Part shown: piece after piece, positions 16,819 through 64,000 of the stretch
How positions within the stretch are numbered: the first letter of the stretch is position 1
Layout: each line of letters begins with the position of its first letter
Assembly (NCBI GenBank): GCA_963693365.1
Contig: CAVNZM010000015.1
Location: 2,666,001 to 2,730,000, forward strand
DNA: 64,000 nucleotides
Reading direction: 5' to 3'
DNA from: Amoebidium appalachense
Lineage: Eukaryota; Ichthyosporea
The notes under the pieces: generated by a model
Database searches by the model: none
What the model was told of the DNA's origin: nothing
Seen by the model: the letters and a program-made list of their open reading frames with translations, nothing else
Position numbers and translations under genes: made by a program

Positions 16819-17505
16819 TGTTAAAAAATATATTATATATTTTTAGTTTTATTAGATAAGATTGGTGATGCGGTGTATGTGTTGTGGGTAGGCGGGTGGG
16901 TGGGTGGGTGGGTGCTGGTGTGTGTATGTTGGTTTGGGGAGGGGGAGGGGGAGGTATGGTGGGGGGGGGGGAGGGGAGGGGTTGGCATGGGTATACATGG
17001 TATATTTGCGGAGGCCATGCGCACACACACATGCACATACACACACACACACACTCACACACACACACACACTCACACACACCACCGGACTAGCCCAGTG
17101 TAACGAACCAATATAGAAATCCGGATACGTGAGTTCGAGGTAACCGTTTTGAAAGGACATTGAAAATCCTATCGCATCGACTTCTTGGCGCAGACATGAG
17201 TGTGATAGAGTGTGTGGGCTTAATATGACTGTATGTGGTGTGTAAGCAGGCTAGGTCCCGCGTATCCGTGTGCACGTGTTTCTATTCTGTGAGCGAGCCG
17301 AGATATAGCTATTGGTAGTAGTATATATACCTGATGCTGGCAATGTACACAGAGATATACCGATCCGTATTTGGTAAATGAAAATGAAAACATCGTCGAT
17401 GGTAAGACCCCATTAATGAATTTAGTATACCTAGGACCCTGTATACCCTACGTATACTAGGCCCACACACTCGATCTCCGCAAATATACCATGTATACCC
17501 ATGCC

Positions 17506-17540
<35 letters not shown>

Positions 17541-18655
17541 CCAACACACACACACACACACACATCACACATCACACATCACACATCACACATCCATCAC
17601 ACACCATCACCACCACCACCACCAACACACACACACACAAAAGAAACATAAAAATGAAATAAGATAGACAGAAGCGCACAATCACCGCCCGAACACGTTT
17701 GATACTAAGTTTAACGTTAACACCTTGTGATGATAGGGTGCGGCCACCAACGGTTAACCGTTGCCATCTTTTACCAGCTGCGAGCTGGCATATATTCCTC
17801 ACTGATGATGTGATTGGTTACATATCACGTAAATTCCTTGTACACGTGCGCCACATGTGCATGTGCAGTAGAGATCCCATGCACATGAAAGTTGTGATGG
17901 TTTGCATACTGTATACCCAGACGCTTGTCATGAACTTTAGAGGACACAACAACTTCAAAGGCTGCCGTGCATTCGAATTCTAGCTCTATCGTTAGTACTG
18001 TTGAAATGGTTTTTAAATTTTTTATTTCCAAAAATATTTGATGCACCACGTGTGGCCACCACGGCCAAAGGTAAGCACACGTCTTACGCAGATCAGTACG
18101 TATGCTAACGCTGCACACATGTTCACACACACACGTGTTCACAAACACATTCGCCGGCTGCACACCCACATATACACACGTGCACACACCCACACACACA
18201 CGTGCACACACACACACATACACCGTGGCACACACACACACCTGGGTGGGGGATATCTGGTGCTGCTGGCATTATGTATACATACGTGGCATGCACACAC
18301 ATGATTTGTGAAGATTTAAGATTGCCCCCCCGACTAAAACTTGCGATGTACACATGTATGCTTGCCTGGTGCAGTAGCTGGTGTGTGGGCTTTAATCATC
18401 GTGAATTTGCACGTACATAGATCACTTGGGCTATGACGGGGGCCACGGGCGCCGGGTTGGGGGGGGGGGGGGGGGGGGGGACGGGGGGAGGGGAGAAGGC
18501 CGGGATAGGGGGGAGTAGCGAGGCCCCTTGAAAAGAGAGAGAGAGTCTCAGAGGGCCTGAGAGAGAAAGAGAGAAAACGAGAAAGAGAGCTAGGGAGTCG
18601 CGATGGAGAGAAAGAGAGAGAGAGATCTGTGAGGGTCGGACTCCACAGAGAGAGA

Positions 18656-18700
<45 letters not shown>

Positions 18701-19887
18701 GAGGGAGAGAGAGTAGCAATGTAAAGAGACAGAGAGGTAACAAGAGGGAGAGAGGGGAGGGGGAGCGAGAGGCGGGGCCAGGGAGGAGACGGGAGGGGTC
18801 TGTCAGAGAGAGAGTGCTGGGGAGGTGGCGGGCAGGGGGTTGGGGGCGGGGGGGAAGGGTGTGTGTAGTGGGGGGGGGGGGGGGGGGGGGGGGGGGGAGG
18901 GATCCGGAGACGGGGGGGGGGGGGGGGGGGGGGGGTGGGTGGGTGGGGGGGGGAGGGGGGGGGGGGGGAGGAAGAGCTCGAGAAATTCTTTGGGGGGGGG
19001 GGGAGGGGGGGGGGGAAGCGAGAGCGAGGAGTCACAGAGAGTGTGTGCATGTCTGTGTGTGTGTGCAACTGCGTCATCACGTAGCTGTTGTTGGGGAAAT
19101 GAGGTGTGTTTGTTTGTGTGAGTGTACAGCGTGTGGCCACGTCCCTCGCGCGGGGCGGGGCGGGGCGGGGGGGGGGAGAGGGAGGGGGGGGCGAATGGCT
19201 GGCTACAAGTGACAAATATGATACTCAATGCAAGTATATGTGCCAACTTTTACTAACATGGTACGCCATCACCCACACTGCATCACATGGATACGGTGTC
19301 AAACCTACACACCCTATAACCTGCACCATATTTCAGTTTACATCGTAGCAGGTATCTAAGCCGGCCCCAAGATATATCATTCTATTACTAGTCCTTGCTC
19401 GAGCGACACCATATATAGCTATAGCCCCGGCAATATGGTGCACATCACTATGAAAGGCCCATCGCAGGGGTGCTTTATGTTAGTGTACATAAAACCTCAA
19501 AAGGTGTTAATGCTAGATCACGGTACATAGGAACAAATAACTTTCATGCCAATATTAGGAAGGAATGAATACATGCCATTCACCAACCAGAAGGCTCGGG
19601 AAAAAAGTCTAAGGCAAAATTTAGAGTAGAAAGGGTAGAAACATATGGCCACATCCGCACTACATGATTATCAACCTATGGGATGCTTCATAAATGCCTT
19701 ACATAATTTAAAAAACACTTGTCTGCCTATCCAGATAGATCCACACAACCTAAACATTCGATATTCACTACTCGACGAATACCTTCATACATTCCCATCC
19801 CCAAAAACACAACAACACAACACAAAAGAATAAAGGAGAACCGAAACACAGCAACACACATCACACACATGGCAAGACAGAGGTGAA
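16819..19887. other. Intergenic spacer between the PsuG-PfkB and deubiquitinase 3' ends
   Basis: Convergent 3' ends flank this spacer. It holds the inverted-repeat pair at 16981-17508, CA-rich blocks at 17030-17085 and 18120-18245, purine-rich sequence at 18530-18800 with long G runs (18659-18698, 18870-18897), and AT-rich single-copy DNA at 19200-19887. The Pro/Gly-rich open frames are repeat translations. No gene is recognised. Confidence 0.65.
16981..17508. repeat. 33-bp perfect inverted repeats bounding a 528-bp segment
   Basis: The segment 16981-17013 (GTTGGCATGGGTATACATGG...) is the exact reverse complement of 17476-17508. The left arm is preceded by a G run and the right arm is followed by a C run, so the inverted symmetry extends into the homopolymers. 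The interior holds CA repeats and single-copy sequence with no open frame. It could be a non-autonomous inverted-repeat element or one boundary sequence copied in inverted orientation; no target duplication is evident. Confidence 0.8.
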
Positions 19888-39784
<19,897 letters not shown>

Positions 39785-40757
39785 ATGCGAAGCCTTTAAG
39801 GCTATTCTCCTTGTGCAGTCTGTGTCTTGTGTGTTGGCTGTGTACGGAAGCAGTGGCTACACAACACCACCACCACGGGAAACCGACTATAGCACATCCA
39901 TGTAGAGAATTCAGATGAATGATAACAGTACAAAGGAGACCACTGCTGATGTAAACTGAAATTCAGAAATGATTTTCGCTGGTTGTTGTTTCACAATGGT
40001 AACCAGCCTCTCAAGAACGACTGAAGGGCCAACTCCTATCAGGTGGCTACCTTCCAGCACAAAGACAAACGCTCTTAAATGCTCTTACACGGAGGCTATT
40101 TCAAGGCTTGTACCTACACGGGGAAAAAAAGTAGCACACACAAACTTTCTTTTGTCTCTATTTGTGTAAAGCCTGTTGCTACCAAAATAAAAGTGTATGC
40201 TATCTAACATATATTTCCCCCTTGCTCAATGGCAGGCAAGGAATAATCGAAGGGATGTTCGCGATCGAGCTTGTAAAACCTTACCGTTCAAGTGTTCAAG
40301 TGTGAGGGTGTTGATTACGCAATCATCAGCCGGCGGTTTTTTGACCTGAACGCGCCAAGAACAAGCCTGGCGCCAAAACCTACCAATCAACGGGTGACCA
40401 ATTACAAAGAAAAAATAAACGTTATACTGTTTAGAATAACTTTTAATTGGTACACTATATTATTCAAACTTTATGTAAACCCGGTAGGCTCACTGAGACG
40501 ACAGAAAGTTTCGGTCACGGAACGAAGCTTCGTCACTCGACTGACACAGCGAAGCCTCTTGCAGTTATCTAATAGTCTAAAAACACTAGACACCAAGCAA
40601 CACAAAATATACATATATCTTCTTGGAATGCTACGGTGGTTTAAGCAGCAGTCGACCTCGACAACAGCAAAAGCAGACATCATCAGCAACTTAGTTCAGT
40701 GCGCTGGTGTTTGACCCACTACGTTCCAAAATAAATGGTTGCGTTTGAGCCGCCGTC
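39785..40757. promoter_or_regulatory. Divergent intergenic region, deubiquitinase / Thg1-like gene
   Basis: About 970 bp of mostly non-repetitive DNA between two divergent start codons. CCAAT motifs at about 40382, 40398 and 40445 (inverted) lie about 310-375 bp upstream of the Thg1-like ATG. The minus strand carries an ATG-less 57-codon open frame from about 40092 to 39912 that continues across a possible donor; I could not assign it. The deubiquitinase's 5' leader probably lies here because its first coding piece is only three codons before a GTAAGA donor at 39775. Confidence 0.5.
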
Positions 40758-47692
<6,935 letters not shown>

Positions 47693-48400
47693 GTGGAAGG
47701 GGGTTGAAGTATCATCAAGTCGAGGATTGAGGGCTATCTGTAGAGCTTACCTTTTTTTTTTTTTTTTTTTTTTTTTGACTAATGGCGTGCGGAAGGTGAG
47801 GATTTTAGCACCACGAGCGATAAAAATGTTGGTGTTGGATGCGGGGTGCTGTTAAGAAGGGCCGCATTGTGTGCGCCCGGGGGGACCCCATGGCTTACCC
47901 CGATGCACGTGTGTGTTTGTGTGCCGGCCATTTCACACGTACAATGCCTCCTGTTGTGGTGTGGATAGAGCCCGGGTCTAGTGCGGTGTTGCCTGGGGTT
48001 GAGAGACGCAGTAGGTGCCTCACACACACAACCACACGTCCGATGTGCAAAACCCAGTGCACGCAACATGCTGCAATGTAGAATTGCAAGTCCAGTAAGG
48101 GAAATGGGCAAACATGCACATGCACAACTGCATGCTATAGATGACCGATTAGCACGTATAGAATTGGGCATGGTATGTGCATGTGCCCCTGTTCGTTGGT
48201 GGTTAGACCTTTGTGGTGGTGTATGGGTAGCTGCGTGTGCATGGCCTTACAACATGCGCACTGGCAGTTGCACACTGGAAACATGCTCACCTTGCATGCA
48301 CACACACACGCACACATACACACCCCCTCCACACACAAGCACGGTGCATATGTGCAGGCGCACGCAGTGCGCGCGCGTGCGCGCGCGTGCGCACGCACGC

Positions 48401-48492
<92 letters not shown>

Positions 48493-49097
48493 CAAAGATT
48501 ACTGTTTTGTAACACCGAAAACTAACTCGACGGTGATCCAGGTTTTGAATATCGATCCTAGATGACTGAGATATCTTTTATATAGATATATTTAGCTATT
48601 TGCATACGAAACGGGTGCAAACTAGCTACGCACACCCATGTACCGTAGGTAAGTAGATATATTGCTGGGAGCTGTGCTGAATAAAGAAGGCATCGATATC
48701 TAAGATACATTAGTGTTGTGCGGGCGCGGGCGCGGGCGTGTGCATGTGCGTGCGTCTTAACATTTTGTAAGTGCACCTTATTCGGCAATTTCCGAGACAG
48801 GAAATTTTTGCCCGGGTAATCCAGACACTGTTGGAACAGTAGAAACTATCCAGAGTTAAGTAGGAAAATCGGGGGGTAGGTCTTTCGATGCAGAATCTCG
48901 AGTATCAATCCAGATAAACCATGGCCAGGAGGGTATGTCTGAAGGACTACAGGCTGAGAGCAAATCACACTTTTGGGCGCATGCTCACGGTATAAGTTCA
49001 TGTGAGGTGTTGCTGCTATTTAACTGTGTAACGTAGTTTGGTTGTTTCTATTCGTGTACAAAAGTGCTCTGGAAGAGGGTGTTATGCAGTAGGAACG
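47693..49097. other. Spacer downstream of the Thg1-like gene
   Basis: A T run at 47751-47776, single-copy sequence with no recognisable coding region, then a compound GC/CA microsatellite at 48365-48491, and AT-richer single-copy DNA (48500-49097) leading into the satellite. No gene is called. Confidence 0.6.
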
Positions 49098-49620
49098 GGT
49101 GCCACCTATAAATTAGGTGCAACCTATAAAATGGGTGCCACCTATATAACTGGTGCCACCTATAAATTAGGTGCCACCTATAAATTAGGTGCCACCTATA
49201 AAATAGGCGCCACATATAAATTAGGTGCCACCTAAATAATAGGTGCCACCTATAAATTAGGTGCCACCCAAATTAATAGGTGCCACCTATAAAAGGGGTG
49301 CCACCTAAATAATGGGTGCCACTAAAACATAATAGGTGCCACCTAAATAATAGGTTCCACCTATAGAAGAGGTGCCACCTAAATAATAGGTGCCACCTAT
49401 TAAATAGGTGCCACCTAAATAATAGGCGCCACCTATAAATTAGGTGCCACCTAAATAATAGGTGCCATTTATAAATTAGGTGCCACCTAAATAATCATTG
49501 TGCCAAATATAAATTATGTGCAACCTAAATAAAAGGTGCCACCTATAAATTAGGTGCCACCTATAAAATAGGTGCCACATATAAATTAGATGCCACCTAA
49601 ATAATAGGCGCCACTTAATT
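49098..49620. repeat. 18-bp satellite, block 1
   Basis: About 29 degenerate units of GGTGCCACCTAWAWWWTA. The core TAGGTGCCACCTA is an inverted repeat with 6-bp arms and a 1-bp centre; the AT-rich spacer alternates between TATAAATTA and AAATAATA. The period of 18 bp keeps frames open and makes spurious proteins repeating KLGATY or RWHLFY. It ends at the left edge of the LINE-like insert. Confidence 0.95.
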
Positions 49621-50869
49621 ATAAATAATTTTTCTATTTTATCCCGTTTTGTTCCCGGAAGGACCTCTTGGGCCCTCAGGGGGAGCTACCGTCTTCCACC
49701 CAGCACCGACAGTACTCTAGCTAGGGTGCTCCGGTATTTATTAGCTAAGCTAACACACCTTTAAGCAATCCGATACTGTTTGCACATACTTTGCCCAGCC
49801 TGAGGGTATTCATCCCAGCCACGCCGGTGGGTAGCACTAGGCTCCCCCTCCACTCAAGACTTACGAATAAACTTTGAAACCGGGTTGTCATTGGTTCAAC
49901 ATAGAGTGTGGCTACGGTGTAGTGGTCTAGGAGCCTAGTGTTGCATGGTTGGTTGGTTCTGTGGGCGTGTCGGCAGGTTTGGCATGCTGGCTGTGTGTGT
50001 GCTGGCTGTGTGTGTGTTCGGGGTGCGTGTGTGTGTGGTTTGGGTTTCGGTGGGGCTCCACCTCTAGAGGTCTCTGTTTTCGTGTGGTGTTGGGGTGTTT
50101 GTGTTTGTGCATTTTGGGGTGTGTGGGTGGAAGAGTCGTGTTACGTGGTATCCAAATTTTAGAGCTGAAGAAAAAAGTTTGTAATTCTACTGTGATTTTA
50201 CCTAAGATGACTCGTGTCGTGGGCTCTGTGGTGCCGAGGGCTGTTAGCAGGGGTCCAACGGACCGCGGGCAGAAATCCCTGGTGACCCACTTGATGTCCT
50301 CGGGGTCTCGTTGGCCAGGCTGTCCTCCAATCCACTTGAGCCACCCACACTGGGCAGTGACTGTGGCCGCTGTCTGGCGGTGTTGAGCCGTGGAGGTCTT
50401 GGGGTGCCGGGAGTGCAAAACATTGGAGATTCACGCCGTGATGGCCGTGGTTAGAAGTGTGGCTTCCTCCGCATGTGCCTGACAGGCCCATGCAAAGGTG
50501 GACTGTCGTCTCCGGGTGCTGGTGGCATCTGGGGCATGTGGGCTGGGTGACGATGGTTGTGTGGTCACGGTGTAGCCTGGTCATGGTGGGCAGGGTGCCC
50601 ATAGCCAGTGATAGGCTCCTGGTGTTGCCTCGTACTGCCTGGATCGACGCCTGGGCCGCGGGGCCCTTGCTTAGCTTAAGGGGGTCCCCCTCTGCTGGGG
50701 TTAGACGGGGGTCAGTAAGGAAGGACATGGCCTCCGTCTTGCCGGCCTGGTCCTTGAGGTCCTCCTTGGTCAGACAGTTGAGGGAGCCGGGGATGTTGCC
50801 TGGGGTCTGGTGGCCCTGAAGTCTGAGGGTGTATTTGCCCCCTCCTGGGGCCGGGGGTAGGGGGTGCCA
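49621..50869 (-). mobile_element. Decayed fragment of a LINE-like retrotransposon inside the satellite
   Basis: The 1.25-kb segment differs sharply from the satellite on both sides. Its minus strand encodes, across a frameshift and at least one stop, a zinc-knuckle-like end CPRCHQHPETTVH followed in another frame by AWACQAHAEEATLL, and then QCGWLKWIGGQPGQRDPED. CxxC-x(6)-ET-x-x-H is characteristic of the C-terminal region of many non-LTR retrotransposon polyproteins. The reverse transcriptase itself is missing, so the copy is 5'-truncated and dead. The gene-less part 49621-49930 would be its 3' end. The class is inferred from the C-terminal motif only. Confidence 0.55.
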
Positions 50870-51705
50870 ATTTAATAATAGGTGCACCGTGGGCCAATAA
50901 AGTAGGTGCCACCTATAAGTTAGGTGCCACCTATAAATTACTAGCAGGTGCCGCCTAAATAATAGGTGCAACCTATAAAATAGGTGCCACCTAAATAATA
51001 GGTGCCACCTATAAAACAGGTGCCACCAAAATAATAGTTGCCACCTATAAAATAGGTGCCACCTATAAAACAGGTACCTCCTATAAATTAGGTACCACCT
51101 ACAAATTAGGTGCCAAATAAATATTAGGTGCCACCTACATATTAGGTGTCGCATATTTGAGGTGCCGCCTAAATCTAGTAGGTGCCACCCACAAAAAATG
51201 TTCCACCAAAAATAACGGTGCCACCCGAACAACAGGACTGGTGCCACCTAAATATTAGGTGCCACCTATAAAATAGGTGCCACCTAAATAATAGGTGCCA
51301 CCTAAAAAATAGGTGCCACCTAAACAATAGGTGCCACCTGTATAATAGGTACCACCTAAATAATAGATGCCACCTAAATAATCATTGGTGCCACCTATAA
51401 ATTAGGTGCCACCTAAGTAATAGGTGCTACCTAAATGATAGGTGGCACCTAAACAATAGTGACACCTTCAAATTAGGTGCCACCTAAATTATAGGCACCA
51501 CCTAAATAATAATAATAGGTGCACCTACGAAATAGGCGCCACCTATAAATTAGGTGACACCTAAATAATAGGTACCACCTATAAATTAGGTGCCACCTAA
51601 ATAATAGGTGCCATTCATAAAATAGGTGCCACCAAATTCGGTGCCACCTTGATGGTGCCACTTAAATAATAGGTGCCGCCTATAAATTTGGTGCCACCTA
51701 CAGTT
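50870..51705. repeat. 18-bp satellite, block 2
   Basis: A continuation of the same GGTGCCACCTA-based array on the other side of the LINE-like insert, with more divergent units at both ends and isolated reversed cores (GGTGGCACC near 51442). Confidence 0.95.
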
Positions 51706-52555
<850 letters not shown>

Positions 52556-54712
52556 AACCACTTAAATAATAGGTGCCACCTATAACTTAGGTCACGGTCC
52601 TGCCTAAATAATAGGTTCCACCCATAAATTAGGTGCCACCTATAAAATAGGTGCCACCTAAATAATAGGTGCCACCTAAATAATAGGTGCCACCTATAAA
52701 ATAGGTGCCACCTAAATAATAGGTGCCACCTAAAAAAATAGGCGCCACCTATAAATTAGGTGACACCTAAATAATAGGTGCCACCTTAATAATAGCTACC
52801 ACCATTAAGTTAGGTGCCACCTAATTAATAGGTACCATTCATAAAATAGGTGCCACCAAATTAGGTGCCACCTTTTTTGTGAGGTGCCACCTAAATGATA
52901 GGTGCCACCTAAATAATAGGCGCCACCTTGCTATAAATTAGGTGACACCTACTTGATAAATAATAGGTGCCACCTACAAATCATGAGCCACCTATAAAAT
53001 AGGTGCCACATATAAATAATATGCCACCCAACGATAGATGCCACTTAACTGAATAATAGCTGCAACCTATAAAATAGGTGCCACCTATAAATTAGGGCCT
53101 ACCTTAATAGGTGCCACCTGTAAATTATGTAAATACCGGGTGCCACCTAAATAACAAGTGCCACCTATGATATAGGTGCCACCTAAATAAGAGGTGCCAC
53201 CTAAATAATAGGAGCCACCTATAAAAGAGGTGCCATCTAAATATTACGTGCCACCCTAATAATAGGGCCACATATAAAATAGGTGCCACCTATAAATTAG
53301 GTGACACCAACGAATTAGGAGCCACCTAAATCATAGGTATGATAGGTGCCAACAATATTTTAGGTGCCACCTAAATAATAGGTGCCACCTATAAAAAAGA
53401 TGCCACCTATGTAATAGGTGCCAGGCTGAATAATAGGTGCCACCAGTAAATTAGGTGCCGCCTATAAAATAGGTGACACCTATTATTTAATGCAACCTAA
53501 CTAATAGGTGCCACCTAAATAATAAAATTAGGTGCCACCTAAATAATAGGTGCCACCCAAATAATAGGTGCCACCTATAAAATAGGTGCCACCTATAAAT
53601 TAGGTGACACCTACGAATTAGGTGCCACCTAAATCATAGTAAATCATAGGTGCCACCTATACAATAGGTGCCAACAATATTTTAGGTGCCACCTAAATAA
53701 CAGGTGCGGGCCTATAAAAAAGTAAATATTAGGTGCCACCAATAAGTTAGGTGCCACCTATAAAATAGGTGCCACCTATTATTTAGGTGCAACCTAAATA
53801 ATTAAATTAGGTGCCACCTAAATAATGCATATGGGTGCCACCTATAAAATAGGTGTCAGGGCCTAAATAATGGGTGCCACATATGAGAGAGGTGCCACCT
53901 AGATTATTTATCCTAAATAATTGGTGCCACCCATAAAATATGCGCCACCAAATTAGGTGGCACCTATTTTTTAGGTGGCACCTATTATTTAGGTGGCACC
54001 TAATTATAACATTTAGGTGCCACCTATAAATTTGGTGCCACCTACTTAGTAGGTTCCACCTATAAATTATGTGCCACCTATAAAATAGGTGCCACATGTA
54101 AATTAGGTGCGAGACTGGCAATGGCACTTTAATAATAGGTGCCACCTATAAAATAGATGCCACCCAGAAATTAGGGGCCACCTTATTCGGTGCCACCTGT
54201 AAATTAGGTGTCACCTAAATAATAGGTGCCGCCTATAAATTAGGTTCCACCTAAATAATAGGTCACCTATGATTTAGGTGCCACCTAAATAAGAGGTGCC
54301 ACCTAAATAATAGGTGCCGCAAAAAGAGGTGCCACCTGATTAGTAGGTGCCACCTATAAAATAAGTGCCACCTAAATAATAGGTGCCATCTATAAATTAT
54401 GTGCCACCTATAAAATAGGTGCCACATATAAATTAGGTGCCACCCAAATAATAGGTGGCACTTAAATAATAGGTGCCACCAATAAAATAGGTTCCACCCA
54501 GAAATCAGAGGCCACCTTATTAGGTGCCACCTGTAAATTAGGTGCCACCTAAATAATAGGTGCCACAAATAATTTAGGTGCCACCTAAATAAGAGTTGCC
54601 ACCTAAGTAATAGGTGCCACCTATAAAAGAGGTGCCACTAGGCTAACTAGTAGGACTTGGTGCCACCTATAAAATATGTGCCACCTAAGTAATAGGAGCC
54701 ACCCATAAATTA
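52556..54712. repeat. 18-bp satellite, block 3, with an inverted segment
   Basis: About 115 degenerate units of the same satellite. At about 53945-54005 the core switches to GGTGGCACC, the reverse complement, for at least three consecutive units before reverting; another single reversed unit is near 54450. Units of 15-20 bp and local deletions show an old array. Confidence 0.95.
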
Positions 54713-54857
54713 GGAGAGATAGACCAATTCCGGAACAATTGGAAATCCGACTCCCGGAAATTTCCATTTTCAGATATTTCCGGAAATGCTCGAAAGTCAC
54801 TGGCACAGCCAAACCTTAATTGATGTCAGGACGGTATTCAAATTCTGAAAACCTGAT

Positions 54858-55193
54858 ATTTCTGGAAATTCCCGGACATTATTTAATGTCAGCTAAGATG
54901 GAGATTTCCACCTGTATGATGCCAGCACTGATAGCAAGTTGAGGTACTGAATAAGTATGTATGAAGATGTAGGCTGGTTTTTCAGATACATATTGGGCCG
55001 GTGATGGTTAATTCAAAGTCCGGGCCCGGGGGTACGGGATGGCACACTAGTAATTTCCATATGGTTTATGTTCATTAAGATGTTGATATCTACTTGCATA
55101 GTTTTTGAGATCATCCTGGTCACGGTGCAAGGTACAGTTTTTTTACCACTCCATCTTAGCTGACATTAAATCATGTCCGGGATTTCCAGAAAT
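54858..55193. repeat. About 44-bp imperfect inverted repeats bounding a 336-bp segment
   Basis: The left arm 54858-54901 (ATTTCTGGAAATTCCCGGAC...AGCTAAGATGG) pairs with the right arm 55151-55193 with only two or three mismatches. Further TTCCGGAAATTTCC-like words occur at 54726-54790. It may be another non-autonomous inverted-repeat element inserted at the end of the satellite. Confidence 0.8.
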
Positions 55194-63372
<8,179 letters not shown>

Positions 63373-63940
63373 CTGCATGGGTTAGAAGAATTAAAATTTA
63401 GACGGTATTCTAAAATAGGGGCATGTGGGCAAAAAAGCCATACAGAACATGGTTCTGCATGGGTTGAAGAATTTTGATGTCGTTTTTTTAAGACATGGGC
63501 AGGTGGGCAAAGTGGTCATATAGTGCACGGTTCTGCATGGGTTAAAGAATTTAAATGTCATTTTTTTTAAAGACAGGGGCAGGTGGGCAAAGTGGTCATA
63601 CAGAACACGGTTCTGCATGGGTTGAAGAATTTAAATGTCATTTTTTTTTAAAGACAGGGGCAGGTGGGCAAAGTGGTCATATAGTACACGGTTCTGCATG
63701 GGTTAAAGAATTTAAATGTCATTTTTTTTAAAGACAGGGGCAGGTGGGCAAAGTGGTCATATAGTACACGGTTCTGCATGGGTTAAAGAATTTAAATGTC
63801 ATTTTTTTTAAAGACAGGGGCAGGTGGGCAAAGTGGTCATATAGTACACCGCTTCTGCATGGGTTAAAGAATTTAAATGTCATTTTTTAAAAGACAGGGG
63901 CAGGTGGGCAAAGTGACACGGTTCTGCATGGGTTGAATTA
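63373..63940 (-). repeat. Tandem array of about 80-bp units derived from an IBA57 exon boundary
   Basis: At least seven units follow one another upstream of the IBA57 exon that starts at 63372; their acceptor-like points lie near 63455, 63533, 63613, 63694, 63774, 63855 and 63924, i.e. mostly 78-81 bp apart. On the gene strand each unit reads a T-rich stretch, AACCCATGCAG, then codons (N)RVLYDHFAHLPL, matching AACCCATGCAG|GRVLYDLFVHLPL of the authentic exon. The unit thus contains the 3' splice site plus about 40 nt of exon and a short T-rich spacer. The last copy is shortened. No donor is obvious in the copies. Confidence 0.92.
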
Positions 63941-64000
63941 GTTAGACGGAATATATGTGAATTTCCGTTTATCTGGTACATGAGCAAAAAAAAAAAAAAA

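Noticed and set aside
18334-19215. 293-codon Pro/Ser-rich minus-strand open frame
   Set aside because: Purine-rich and G-run sequence read in the opposite strand; there is no domain, and its codons follow the repeats.
39905-40092. ATG-less 57-codon minus-strand frame beginning EHLRAFVFVLEG
   Set aside because: Open length is only mildly unusual and I recognise no family; it might be a 5' exon or a decayed transposon, but evidence is insufficient.
50198-51247. 349-codon minus-strand open frame
   Set aside because: It runs from satellite into the LINE-like fragment; the N-terminal third is a translation of the 18-bp repeat, so it is not one gene.
63373-63940. CRISPR-like regular direct repeats
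   Set aside because: The units are contiguous with no unique spacers, and they derive from an IBA57 exon boundary in an intron-containing eukaryotic gene.

Overview
The window is nuclear DNA of a eukaryote. Genes are split by many GT-AG introns and separated by long microsatellites, poly(G)/poly(C) runs and degenerate satellite arrays; there is no operon structure. The gene set (Rab11, a USP37-type deubiquitinase with an N-terminal PH-like region and UIMs, a PsuG-PfkB fusion, a Thg1-like polymerase, IBA57, a C69 dipeptidase) fits a protist. A unicellular relative of animals or fungi is my guess from the USP architecture, and the sequence does not settle it.

Layout. 1-1833: repeat-rich spacer. 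1834-4731 (-): membrane-anchored C69 dipeptidase, 3 exons, behind a TATA/CCAAT promoter. 5088-5740: tandem 327-bp duplication. 7466-12438 (-): Rab11 GTPase, 5 exons. 14380-16818 (+): intronless fusion of pseudouridine-5'-phosphate glycosidase and PfkB kinase. 16.8-19.9 kb: spacer holding an inverted-repeat element. 19888-39784 (-): a large deubiquitinase of about 27 exons with a foldback MITE in one intron. 40758-47692 (+): Thg1-like protein, 10 exons, divergent from the deubiquitinase. 49.1-54.7 kb: an 18-bp satellite interrupted by a decayed LINE-like fragment and a homopolymer block. 54.7-56.1 kb: another inverted repeat and a second small satellite. 56614 to beyond the window end (-): IBA57, lacking only its N-terminal exon(s).

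The reconstructed exons keep phase across all junctions of five spliced genes (624, 214, about 872, 302 and at least 329 residues); the weak points are two micro-exons and the first exons of the deubiquitinase. Two genes act in mitochondrial or tRNA maintenance (IBA57, Thg1-like), one in nucleoside salvage, one in membrane recycling and one in ubiquitin removal. I see no functional cluster.

The most unusual signals are (i) a tandem array of about 80-bp units upstream of an IBA57 exon, each carrying a copy of that exon's 3' splice site and first codons, with a second independent ghost exon in the deubiquitinase; (ii) CA/GT microsatellites that begin exactly at splice junctions in many introns; and (iii) an 18-bp satellite whose core is an inverted repeat, with blocks of flipped orientation.
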